Origin: Myxococcales bacterium
GTDB taxonomy: Bacteria > Myxococcota > UBA727 > GCA-2721815
Assembly: GCA_002721815.1 (NCBI GenBank)
Contig: PBLQ01000045.1
Coordinates: forward strand, 1 to 64,000
Length of the DNA: 64,000 nucleotides
Direction of reading: 5' to 3'
Below are positions 44,197 to 52,368 of this stretch, piece after piece; position 1 is the stretch's first letter, and each line of letters begins with the position of its first letter. The notes below the pieces were generated by a model. The model did not search any database. It was not told where the DNA came from and was given only the letters and a program-made list of their open reading frames with translations. Both the position numbers and the translations under genes were made by a program.

Positions 44197-46578
44197 TTAG
44201 CGACGTTTGCTGCCCTTTGAGGTGCTTCTGCGACTTTTGGATACCTTGCCCTTCTTTTTCTTACGGGGGTTGCCTTTTCGCTTACCTTTTTTCTTTCGTC
44301 GCGGAGGCCTTTCTTTTTCAGGGGTTACCTCTTCTTCTTCGGTTTCTAAGGGTGACCACCCCGTGGACCGGCCTGGTAATTTAGGTTGTTTTTTGGCTTT
44401 GGAACGCCAAGGCTCTGCGGGGGTTGGAAGGGTAGATCTGTTGGTGGGTTTGGGCTCCCTCAAGATAAAATCGATGTGTTTTTTTACCAGATCGACGTTC
44501 ACCACTTCGACAACCACGGGATCACCCACGCGTATTTGAAAGCCCGATCGCGGCGCGTGGACCCCCAGCCCCCATTCGTCTTTTTCAATCGGACCGCCGC
44601 CCAACGTAGATAAGTGAACCATGCCATCAACAAAATGCTGGCTCAGTCTCACAAACAAACCGAAATCAGTGACTGACACCACCCGGCCTGAGAACACCTC
44701 TCCCACTTTATCTTGCATGTACCAAACGGTGTAAATGTCATTGATGTCCCGTTCGCATTTAACCGCCCGACGTTCTTGATTGGAGCAATGCAAGGCCAAA
44801 CTCTCGAGAGCCTCGGCCGAGTCTTTTTCATCCACTTCGCCTCTAAATATTTTTTTCAATAAACGGTGAACGATTAAATCAGGATAGCGACGAATAGGAG
44901 ATGTAAAATGCAAATAGGCACCAGATGCCAAACCAAAATGACCACGGTTATCGGAGCTGTAACGGGCCTGCATCATGGCTCTTAACACCAAAGACAAAAC
45001 GGTGTCCTTAGCGGGGTGGTTTGTCATGCTGGAAGCGATTTTTTGCAGCACCGTCTGAGTGCTTTTGGCATCCTCAACGTCAACATCACCCAAGTTGGCC
45101 CCCAACCGGCGTACAAAAGCGAAAAGTGTCTCGAGCTTTTTCGCGTCAGGTGGTTCATGAATTCGATAAACAGCAGGGCGTTTCTTTTTCGTGAAAAAGC
45201 GCGCCACAGCTTCGTTCGCCATGATCATCAGCTCTTCGATGACACGATGTGCCTCCACCCGTGGATGGGCATGAATGGCCACAGGAAGGCCCTCTTCATC
45301 CAGATGGATCACTGGCTCTGGCACATCTAAATCCATGGTGCCTCGACGCTTACGGACCTTACGCAACCGTTGGGCCGCATCGCGCAGAACCACCAAACTA
45401 ACGCGGATGTCTTCATCAATCGTCGCGATGGCCTCAGCATCATGCTCAAAAAAAGCTTGAACCTGCGTGTAGGTGAGCCGCTGATGGGATCGCATCACGG
45501 CTTCGTAAAAATGGGCTTCTTTAACAGCGCCGCCAACTCCCAACACCACTTCGGCCACCATGCACAAACGCTCGCAGTTGGGTTTGAGCGAACACATCCC
45601 GTTCGACAGGGTTTCTGGCAACATGGGAATACAATGGCCGGGGTAATATAAAGAAGTGCTTCGGTCCAACGCGTGAATGTCTAAGCTTGTGGACTCCACC
45701 ACGTAATGCGCCACGTCAGCGATGGCCACATGAACTCGAATGTTTTCCCCTTCTCTTTTGGCGTAAACAGCATCGTCGAAATCCTTGGCCGTTGCCCCGT
45801 CGATGGTGCAAAGCGGTAAGGTCGTTAAATCTTTTCGCCCGCTTTTTGCCTTTTTGGGAATGGCACCTTCATGCTTCGCCGCCTGTTCTAAAACTTCGGG
45901 CGGAAATTCATAGGTCACACCGCTGGCGCTAATGCTTTTTTGAACCTCCACGGACAGCTCGCCCGGGACCCCAAGCACCCCGGTGATTTCTCCTGACGCC
46001 ATAGCGATATCGGTTGGAAAAGAAAGCATCTGAACTTCCACCAACACACCAGGAAACAAACCTTTTTGCTTTCCGATGCCTTTACCGGTGATCAAAATCG
46101 GCTCATCAAAGATTTTTGGATCGGGCTGCACCATGTGCGCCTTGCCCCGCAGCAGATATGTTCCCGTGATTCGTTCTCGCCCGCGCTCGATCACCTGATG
46201 CACTTGCGCGTCCCACCCTTTGGGGGATTGATACACCACCGCCTTAATGCGATCGCCGTCAAAGAGGCCAGCCATGGCGGGCGGTGAGATGAAAGCATCT
46301 TCGATTTCTGGCGCATCGGCAATAAACCAACCGAACCCCCTGGGGTTCCGCCGCACATAGCCATCGTATTGCTCATTGAGGTGGGCCAACGCAAAGCGTT
46401 TCAAGGGCAGCGAACGTAAATGCCCCGAATGTACCAGCTGGCGAACGCGCTTTCTCAAAAACGCACGGCCGTCAGGTGCCACACCCAGAAATTTTGAAAG
46501 TTCCTTCAAGGTGAGGGTCTTGTCAGGATTCACCCGGAAAGCGTCTAGTATTTGTTGATCGGCCAATGGTGCCGGCAT
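44197..46578 (-). CDS. rnr: Ribonuclease R
   Basis: A 793-residue protein from the ATG at 46578; the longer frame to 46683 encodes an unlikely N-terminus. Order of domains: winged-helix RNase R N-terminus, cold-shock domains (DGYVRRNPRGFGWFIADAP), the RNB catalytic domain (CTIDGATAKDFDDAVYAK, with the metal-binding aspartates), an S1 domain (GRVVSVTDFGLFVRLSQ) and a basic Lys/Arg-rich tail of about 65 residues. It is a 3'-5' exoribonuclease that degrades structured RNA. It may lead an operon with the zinc-ribbon, lipoprotein and FHA genes. Confidence 0.96.
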   Translation of the reverse strand: MPAPLADQQILDAFRVNPDKTLTLKELSKFLGVAPDGRAFLRKRVRQLVHSGHLRSLPLKRFALAHLNEQYDGYVRRNPRGFGWFIADAPEIEDAFISPPAMAGLFDGDRIKAVVYQSPKGWDAQVHQVIERGRERITGTYLLRGKAHMVQPDPKIFDEPILITGKGIGKQKGLFPGVLVEVQMLSFPTDIAMASGEITGVLGVPGELSVEVQKSISASGVTYEFPPEVLEQAAKHEGAIPKKAKSGRKDLTTLPLCTIDGATAKDFDDAVYAKREGENIRVHVAIADVAHYVVESTSLDIHALDRSTSLYYPGHCIPMLPETLSNGMCSLKPNCERLCMVAEVVLGVGGAVKEAHFYEAVMRSHQRLTYTQVQAFFEHDAEAIATIDEDIRVSLVVLRDAAQRLRKVRKRRGTMDLDVPEPVIHLDEEGLPVAIHAHPRVEAHRVIEELMIMANEAVARFFTKKKRPAVYRIHEPPDAKKLETLFAFVRRLGANLGDVDVEDAKSTQTVLQKIASSMTNHPAKDTVLSLVLRAMMQARYSSDNRGHFGLASGAYLHFTSPIRRYPDLIVHRLLKKIFRGEVDEKDSAEALESLALHCSNQERRAVKCERDINDIYTVWYMQDKVGEVFSGRVVSVTDFGLFVRLSQHFVDGMVHLSTLGGGPIEKDEWGLGVHAPRSGFQIRVGDPVVVEVVNVDLVKKHIDFILREPKPTNRSTLPTPAEPWRSKAKKQPKLPGRSTGWSPLETEEEEVTPEKERPPRRKKKGKRKGNPRKKKKGKVSKSRRSTSKGSKRR

Positions 46579-46739
46579 GTGAAGTCTCAATGCTCCTGTA
46601 AAAACGGGGATTTCAGTGTCCTTGGAAAATAACCCCAAACACAAGCAAAATGCCCACAACAGGCCATTTTTTTGGTCATGCATGTAGGTCGTGGTATCAG
46701 CATATCACCCGTTGGCCCCGGGATCCGCCAGGAGGAACC

Positions 46740-47465
46740 ATGTCGCGCCTATATTCACTGAAATACCTACACCGTCTCTGTTTCATTTTGGCCCTGTCCG
46801 CGTGCCAATTTGGTGAAGCCAGTTTTGAGAAAGATCCAAACTCCCAAAAGAGCTTCAGCCCGAACGGCACCGTTTTCGCCTATGTGGACGCCTACGATGA
46901 GGACCTGAAAATCCGCGAAAACCCACGCATGCACATTATTATGAGCTGGCTGGTGTTCAACCCCAATGATGATCTGGCCAGCCTGCCCGGATCTCGGCTG
47001 GAAGACATGCGACACGAAATTCAACTGCGTGACTTAATGACCATGCACTTTTTCCCAAACACAGAAGCCACCAAAGGGTCTCAGCTGGAAAGTGTATTGG
47101 AAGAGAGCACCATTTTGAGTGATGGGCGATTCTTGGCGCACGTCATGCCCGAACCTGAAATTTTAGACCAAAGTGCGAACTTCGATGATTTCGTTCCCAT
47201 GGGGTCTTTGCGTTCGGTGGAAATCAGCATTGATGACGCCGGATTCACCCCCAACCAAAGCACCATCTCTGGACGCTTGGCCATCGACATCCAACGTACC
47301 ATCAATGATCCTGAAGACGCGCTCATTCGAACGTGGTCCGGAGCCTTCGCGGCCCCTGTGATCGAAGAACGGTTGGCAGAAAAAAATGTGAACACTTTAG
47401 GCCTGACCGAATTGGTCGAATCTCTTGAACCTGTGGTCCCCAACAACCTCGAAGAGAACGAATAG
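46740..47465 (+). CDS. Lipoprotein, function unknown
   Basis: A 241-residue protein from the ATG at 46740, with GGAGGA just upstream. The lipoprotein signal ends in LALSACQF. The rest is acidic and I recognise no family. It is divergent from rnr across 161 bp and convergent with korB. A GC hairpin without a T-tract at 47501-47515 lies in the short space between the ends. Confidence 0.75.
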   Translation: MSRLYSLKYLHRLCFILALSACQFGEASFEKDPNSQKSFSPNGTVFAYVDAYDEDLKIRENPRMHIIMSWLVFNPNDDLASLPGSRLEDMRHEIQLRDLMTMHFFPNTEATKGSQLESVLEESTILSDGRFLAHVMPEPEILDQSANFDDFVPMGSLRSVEISIDDAGFTPNQSTISGRLAIDIQRTINDPEDALIRTWSGAFAAPVIEERLAEKNVNTLGLTELVESLEPVVPNNLEENE

Positions 47466-47517
47466 TTATCTTTGTAAAAGATTCTTAAAGAGCGTTTGCT
47501 GCGCCCACGTGGCGCGA

Positions 47518-48570
47518 CTAGTCCACGTCCCACACATCGCCATCGTTTAACAGCTCTTCAAGCGTTCCGCGCCCTTCTTTGGCGATGATCGCTTCGCGTT
47601 GGGCATTCACGGCCTCGTCGTAACTGGGTCGCTGTAGCGCACGAAAGACGCCCACGGGGATCGGCATTTCAGGATGACGCATCCAAGCATACACATGGCA
47701 CAGCATACCGGTGGCATCTTTTTCATCGTGAACGAGCAGATCAGACGTTTTCTCAGGGTTGGCTTCGAGATCCACGATATAAGGTTTCATGGTATCAGTA
47801 TTTAACGCGATGCCTTTTTTGCCATCGTCGTAGATCAATGGTTTGCCATGCTCCAGTAAAACTTGATTGGCATTTCGCTGTTTTTTGTCCGAAACCTGCA
47901 CGAAAGCACCGTCATTAAATACGATACAGTTTTGCAGAATTTCGATGAAGGCCGTCCCCTTGTGCTCATGGGCTTTTTGAAAAATGTCAGTCATCAAAGC
48001 AGCATCGGTGTCAGCCACGCGGGCCATAAAAGATGCTTCCGCGCCCATGGCGATGGCCATTGGGTTCACGGGATGATCCACCGAACCATAGGGGGTGGAC
48101 TTTGCCACTTTACCCACCTCGGAAGTTGGGCTGTACTGACCTTTGGTTAAACCATAAATCTCATTGTTGAACAGCAGAACATTGATATCTACATTGCGAC
48201 GTAAGAGGTGGATCATGTGATTGCCGCCGATGGAAAAACCATCGCCATCCCCAGTGACCATCCAAATACTGAGTTCAGGACGAGACACCTTCAAGCCAGT
48301 GGCAAAAGTGGGGGCACGACCGTGAATGGAATGCATGCCGTAGGTGTTCATGTAGTAAGGAAAACGGCTGGAACACCCAATACCTGAAATAAAAACCAAG
48401 TCCTCCTTGGCAACACCCAGGGTGGGCATGGTTTTTTGAATGGACGCTAAAATCGCGTAGTCACCACAACCCGGACACCACCGCACGTCATTTTCGGTCT
48501 TCATGTCTTTACGGGTGAATGGAATGGGGGCCTGCTCGGCTGGCTCTTTAATCTTCGCAACGTTTGTCAT
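47518..48570 (-). CDS. korB: 2-oxoacid:ferredoxin oxidoreductase, beta subunit
   Basis: A 350-residue protein with the thiamine-pyrophosphate site GDGDGFSIGGNHMIHLLRR followed by NNEIYGLTKGQYSP, plus the CPGCGD and SGIGCSSR segments that hold the iron-sulfur cluster. With KorA it oxidatively decarboxylates 2-oxoglutarate (or a related 2-oxoacid) to the acyl-CoA, reducing ferredoxin. It follows korA by 26 bp. Confidence 0.93.
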   Translation of the reverse strand: MTNVAKIKEPAEQAPIPFTRKDMKTENDVRWCPGCGDYAILASIQKTMPTLGVAKEDLVFISGIGCSSRFPYYMNTYGMHSIHGRAPTFATGLKVSRPELSIWMVTGDGDGFSIGGNHMIHLLRRNVDINVLLFNNEIYGLTKGQYSPTSEVGKVAKSTPYGSVDHPVNPMAIAMGAEASFMARVADTDAALMTDIFQKAHEHKGTAFIEILQNCIVFNDGAFVQVSDKKQRNANQVLLEHGKPLIYDDGKKGIALNTDTMKPYIVDLEANPEKTSDLLVHDEKDATGMLCHVYAWMRHPEMPIPVGVFRALQRPSYDEAVNAQREAIIAKEGRGTLEELLNDGDVWDVD

Positions 48571-48596
48571 AGGTGTTTTCCTTAACTGCGTAACTT

Positions 48597-50456
48597 TTAT
48601 TTGGCCAAATGCGCATCGATGGCTTCTTTAATTTCTGAAACCATAAACGGCAAACCTTGTACTTTCGTGTATTTTTCAGCGGGCACCAAGTATTCGGCCC
48701 TCAAATGGCGCCATACCTGCCCACGATTCAATTCACATACCAGCACTTTTTTGTAGCGCTTGAAGATGTCTTCTAGGCCGCGAGGCAATGGACTTAACCA
48801 CCGCAGGTGCAAGTGTCCCACTTTATTGCCTTGCGCCAAATGAGCTGCCACGCCTTGCTTAAGCGCGCCATAAGTGCCGCCCCAGCCCACGACCAGCAAA
48901 TCACCTTCTTGGGCCCCTTCCACTTGGGCTTCGGTCACGTCGTTGGCGATGTTTTGGATTTTCTCTTCTCGCAAGCGAACCATGGTTTCGTGGTTTTCGG
49001 GGTCGTAGGAAACGTCACCAGTGAGTTGGTCTTTTTCCAGGCCACCCACACGGTGCTGCAAGCCCGGTGTGCCGGGTCGAACCCAGTCTCGAGCCAACGT
49101 ATCAGGGTTGCGCGCGTAGGGCATATAGCCTTCGGGGTCGGTCCGGAAACCAGGATCGATCTCTGGGATGTTCTCGGGTTTTGGCATGCGCCATGGCTCC
49201 GCGCCATTCGCGATATAGCCATCGCTCAATACGATGACTGGACACCTGTATTTGATAGCTATTCGGGATGCCTCGATGGCCGTATCAAAACAGTCTGCAG
49301 GGCTTTTTGCCGCCAAAACGGCCACAGGACAGTCACCATTCCGACCATACATCGCTTGCAGGAAGTCCGACTGCTCTGTTTTCGTGGGCATACCCGTGGA
49401 AGGTCCAGCACGTTGTACATTCACCACCACCACCGGCAATTCTAAAATCATGGCCAAGCCCATGGCCTCACCCTTAAGAGCCAAACCAGGCCCCGATGTG
49501 GTGGCCATTGCCAGTGCTCCGCCGTAAGCCGCCCCAATCGCTGCACCCATGGCAGCAATTTCATCTTCAGCCTGAAACGTGGTCACACCGAAACGTTTGT
49601 ATCGGGCTAAATCGTGCAATATATCCGAGGCAGGCGTGATGGGGTAACTTCCAAGAAACAACGGTAAATCTGCTTTGTTCGCGGCAGCGACAAACCCCAT
49701 CGCCAAAGCATTGTTGCCCATAACCCTTCGGTAGCGGCCTTGGGGCATATCCGCACTTTTTACTTCGAATGTTTCTTGGAAAAGCTCTGTGGCGTCGCCA
49801 TAGGCGTATCCTGCTTTGAAAGCCAAGATATTAGCTTTTGCAAGTTCTGGCTTGCGTTTAAATTTCGCTTGAATCCAATCGATCTGTTTGGCTGGCTCGC
49901 GACTGTAAAGCCAGTACATCAACCCCAAGGCCCAGAAATTTTTACAGCGGGCGACCTCTTTGGGCGAAAGCTCTGTTTCATCGAGTGCTTTCGCGACCAG
50001 CTGGTTCATATCGATGGCGATAAGACGACGACCGTCTAAGGAACCGTCTTCGAGTGGGTTGGCCTCATACCCCGCTTTTTTGAGATTGGCTTTCGTGAAA
50101 GAGCCTTCGTTCACGATCAAGATGCCGCCCTCTTTGAGGTCATTCAGGTTGGCTTTGAGGGCCGCAGCATTCATGGCCACGATCACATCGGGTGCATCGC
50201 CAGGTGTGAAAATACTGTGGGATGCGAAGTGAAGTTGGAAACCAGAAACCCCTGCTAAAGTGCCCGCGGGCGCCCGAATCTCAGCAGGAAAATCGGGGAA
50301 CGTGGCAATATCATTGCCCGCCAAAGCGGCCGCTCGGGTGAACTCTGTTCCTGTCAACTGCATCCCGTCGCCTGAATCACCTGCGAACCGAATGACCACC
50401 TCTTTGAGCGATTGTGGGGAGGAAGACTTTGAAGAAGGCTGTAAGTCCATATGCAT
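48597..50456 (-). CDS. korA: 2-oxoacid:ferredoxin oxidoreductase, fused gamma-alpha subunit
   Basis: A 619-residue protein with the gamma domain first (VIRFAGDSGDGMQLTG, then FPAEIRAPAGTLAGVSGFQ) and the alpha domain after (GNNALAMGFVAAANKADLP, YPITPASDILHDL, PSTGMPTKTEQSDFLQ). This fused form is usual for aerobic 2-oxoglutarate oxidoreductases. AAGGA lies four nt before the ATG at 50456. The start is preceded by a leader with several hairpins and a possible short leader peptide (50457-50593). Confidence 0.93.
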   Translation of the reverse strand: MHMDLQPSSKSSSPQSLKEVVIRFAGDSGDGMQLTGTEFTRAAALAGNDIATFPDFPAEIRAPAGTLAGVSGFQLHFASHSIFTPGDAPDVIVAMNAAALKANLNDLKEGGILIVNEGSFTKANLKKAGYEANPLEDGSLDGRRLIAIDMNQLVAKALDETELSPKEVARCKNFWALGLMYWLYSREPAKQIDWIQAKFKRKPELAKANILAFKAGYAYGDATELFQETFEVKSADMPQGRYRRVMGNNALAMGFVAAANKADLPLFLGSYPITPASDILHDLARYKRFGVTTFQAEDEIAAMGAAIGAAYGGALAMATTSGPGLALKGEAMGLAMILELPVVVVNVQRAGPSTGMPTKTEQSDFLQAMYGRNGDCPVAVLAAKSPADCFDTAIEASRIAIKYRCPVIVLSDGYIANGAEPWRMPKPENIPEIDPGFRTDPEGYMPYARNPDTLARDWVRPGTPGLQHRVGGLEKDQLTGDVSYDPENHETMVRLREEKIQNIANDVTEAQVEGAQEGDLLVVGWGGTYGALKQGVAAHLAQGNKVGHLHLRWLSPLPRGLEDIFKRYKKVLVCELNRGQVWRHLRAEYLVPAEKYTKVQGLPFMVSEIKEAIDAHLAK

Positions 50457-50465
50457 GCATTCCTT

Positions 50466-50489
50466 TTACGAGAAAAAACCAGTGGGCAT
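50466..50489 (-). CDS. Possible seven-residue korA leader peptide
   Basis: An ATG at 50489 opens a seven-codon frame (MPTGFFS) whose TAA runs into the korA Shine-Dalgarno site. AAGGAGG lies 12 nt upstream (50502-50508), rather far but strong. The frame overlaps a hairpin with a T6 tail. Such arrangements occur in attenuation or translational coupling, but there is no direct evidence that it is translated. Confidence 0.3.
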   Translation of the reverse strand: MPTGFFS

Positions 50490-50493
50490 TGGT
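50473..50493 (-). terminator. Attenuator-like hairpin with T6 before korA
   Basis: On the minus strand a small stem (ACCA/TGGT, extended past a mismatch) is followed at once by six T residues. It ends 16 nt before the korA start codon, so it would act as an attenuator rather than an ordinary terminator. Confidence 0.35.
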
Positions 50494-50501
50494 AAACCGG
50501 T

Positions 50502-50526
50502 CCTCCTTCATTCGTCAATAAGGAGG
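50502..50526 (-). promoter_or_regulatory. Hairpin that would mask an AAGGAGG site in the korA leader
   Basis: A perfect 7-bp inverted repeat (CCTCCTT, 11-nt loop, AAGGAGG) lies about 46 nt before korA. In RNA the AAGGAGG that could serve the short leader frame would be paired with CCTCCTT. Confidence 0.5.
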
Positions 50527-50544
50527 CGCTTTAATTGGGGTTTA

Positions 50545-50576
50545 AATTGCCTTTTCAGCCCTTAAATGAGGCAATT
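50545..50576. repeat. 8-bp inverted repeat between the haem lipoprotein and korA
   Basis: Arms AATTGCCT and AGGCAATT are separated by 16 nt. It sits 18 bp after the upstream lipoprotein stop, so it may be a weak terminator for that gene or an operator for korA. Confidence 0.5.
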
Positions 50577-50593
50577 CGTCTTTCGAGAGCCCT

Positions 50594-52231
50594 CTAAAGA
50601 CCCCCATCACTGTTTTCTTCATGAACCGCACCATCCGCGATCCATGTCAAAATGCGTTGAAAATCAGGGTCGTCTTCGCTGTAAAACACCCTTGTGGGGT
50701 GAATTTGGAGGTCGCTGGAGGCGGGGACTTGGAGCAGCGGAGAGTTCACGGGCGTCGTGAGATCCAGTAAGGCGCCCGCCACCAAATGGTCATAGACCGC
50801 ATCCGGCGCACCGGCGAGACCCAATCCGCCACTGGGCAGCGTCCCACTGTGACAACTGGCGCAGCCGCGACCCGAACCGCCCACCTGAAAAATGGGCATG
50901 ATATCTTCTGCGAAACGAAGGGGCTCGGGCGGGTCCACAAAGACGGAGCCTTCAAAAGGGGCCCCTTGCTCAATCCATGACCGAATGAGCACATAAGCTG
51001 GATCGTTGGTGGCGATAAATGCAGCGTTGGGATGGTCTGGCGGATCTTCGAGCAATGGTTTTTTTAGCAATAAAGAATCATCCGGTACGTTGAGATCAAC
51101 ACGTGGCGCATCGCCGCCCAACAACGCTTCGTACACGGCATCGGGCGTGCCATCCAGTTCCAGCTGAATGTTCGGCAAAGGACTGTTGGCCCGGTGACAA
51201 TTGGCACAGTACAGGGACTCAAACAGAGGGTGGATTTCGGTGGCAAAGTCGATCAGGTTTTCGGGCGGCGGCGGCGGTGGCGGTGCTTCGCCCACCATCA
51301 TTTTTTCGAACAAAACCGTCGCGGTGTGCATGCTTAAAATTCGTTCTTCGGTGTCCCCCTCGATCTCTATCGTGCGCGTGAATGAAGTTTGAGTGGATAT
51401 CAAATTAGAGCCTGCCGTGCACACGTTCATAAATAGGACATATCCAGCCTCAGATGTACCGGTCGCATCGATGAGCACCTGATGGTCGTTATCCAAATAA
51501 AAAGGGCCCGAGGCATCGACGGCATCGGATAATGTGACGGGCCCCACGCCTGCCAAACCTTCGCCGCCACCATCAAGCACCTGTAAAAGGACCAACCCAC
51601 ACGCATTGGATTGGACCGTGCCGGTGTCAGTGCTCCATTGGGTCACCAAGTCATTGCTGACCATGGGAATGTTTTGCGATACGGAAACATTCTGAATCGC
51701 GATCGGAGAGAAAGTGGTACGATACCCCGGCCAAGAGGTTCGTAGGAAAAACAAACCACCGGCATTAACCTCCATTTCGAAATGCCCTTCCGCCTCGGAA
51801 GCGGTCACCAAAAACGGGTCATGTCCGTAGGTGCTTGCGGTCACCCCCGTGAGCCAACTGCCATTTGCTAAGTCGAAAGTTTGCCCAGTAAAAATGAGAG
51901 GGGGGGTAATACCGGCATCGTCTGGCGGGATGGTCTCCACGCCGGCATCGCTTTCTGGGGGTGGAATTGGTTCGTTTTGCCCCGCATCAATGGTCTCTGT
52001 GGGTACGGCGGCATCTGCTTTTTGTGGTTCCCCCAAACCCGCATCTGCGATGAAAATGGGCGCCCCACCATCCTTATCCGGAGGGAGAACCCTACCCCCA
52101 GCGTCTAAGGCCACCACATTTTGCGCGGGAGGCTTGGGCGGGGGTTGAGGGCCATCATTGGGCTCGGGGCAGCCCAAGAGCATTAAAAGGCCCCATAATG
52201 AGAAATAGAGAATTGGGGTGGCAACACGCAT
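50594..52231 (-). CDS. Lipoprotein with DAG linker and two CxxCH cytochrome modules
   Basis: A 545-residue protein from the ATG at 52231, which starts a lipoprotein signal (LLMLLGCPEP). A long linker with DAG/DGG repeats spans about 25-115, followed by a beta-rich domain. Two planctomycete cytochrome C-like modules close the protein, with CANCH and CASCH motifs and the spaced partner segment SLLLKKPLLEDPPDHPN. It resembles the tail of the lipoprotein at 12936-14882. Haem attachment and redox function are inferred from the motifs. It precedes korA on the same strand. Confidence 0.83.
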   Translation of the reverse strand: MRVATPILYFSLWGLLMLLGCPEPNDGPQPPPKPPAQNVVALDAGGRVLPPDKDGGAPIFIADAGLGEPQKADAAVPTETIDAGQNEPIPPPESDAGVETIPPDDAGITPPLIFTGQTFDLANGSWLTGVTASTYGHDPFLVTASEAEGHFEMEVNAGGLFFLRTSWPGYRTTFSPIAIQNVSVSQNIPMVSNDLVTQWSTDTGTVQSNACGLVLLQVLDGGGEGLAGVGPVTLSDAVDASGPFYLDNDHQVLIDATGTSEAGYVLFMNVCTAGSNLISTQTSFTRTIEIEGDTEERILSMHTATVLFEKMMVGEAPPPPPPPENLIDFATEIHPLFESLYCANCHRANSPLPNIQLELDGTPDAVYEALLGGDAPRVDLNVPDDSLLLKKPLLEDPPDHPNAAFIATNDPAYVLIRSWIEQGAPFEGSVFVDPPEPLRFAEDIMPIFQVGGSGRGCASCHSGTLPSGGLGLAGAPDAVYDHLVAGALLDLTTPVNSPLLQVPASSDLQIHPTRVFYSEDDPDFQRILTWIADGAVHEENSDGGL

Positions 52232-52293
52232 ACGTTCAAAAACCCTTAAAAGGCGCAAACGGCCCGCTAGAAGGGATTTTAGCACAAAGCCCT

Positions 52294-52331
52294 GAAAATC
52301 CTTGAAAAATTACTCGAAAAATCTCTGAAAA
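52294..52331. promoter_or_regulatory. Phased A-tracts in a divergent promoter region
   Basis: Four GAAAA tracts start at 52294, 52304, 52316 and 52327, spaced 10-12 bp, close to one helical turn. Such phasing bends DNA and is common upstream of promoters. They lie between the haem lipoprotein gene and the rhomboid gene. Confidence 0.45.
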
Positions 52332-52368
52332 TAGCTATCTTTTGAGAGGAGGGTTTCTAAAACACGTC

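Noticed and set aside
47501-47515. Hairpin GCGCC/GGCGC between the lipoprotein and korB ends
   Set aside because: No T-tract follows on either strand and the stem is only 5 bp, so I do not call a terminator.
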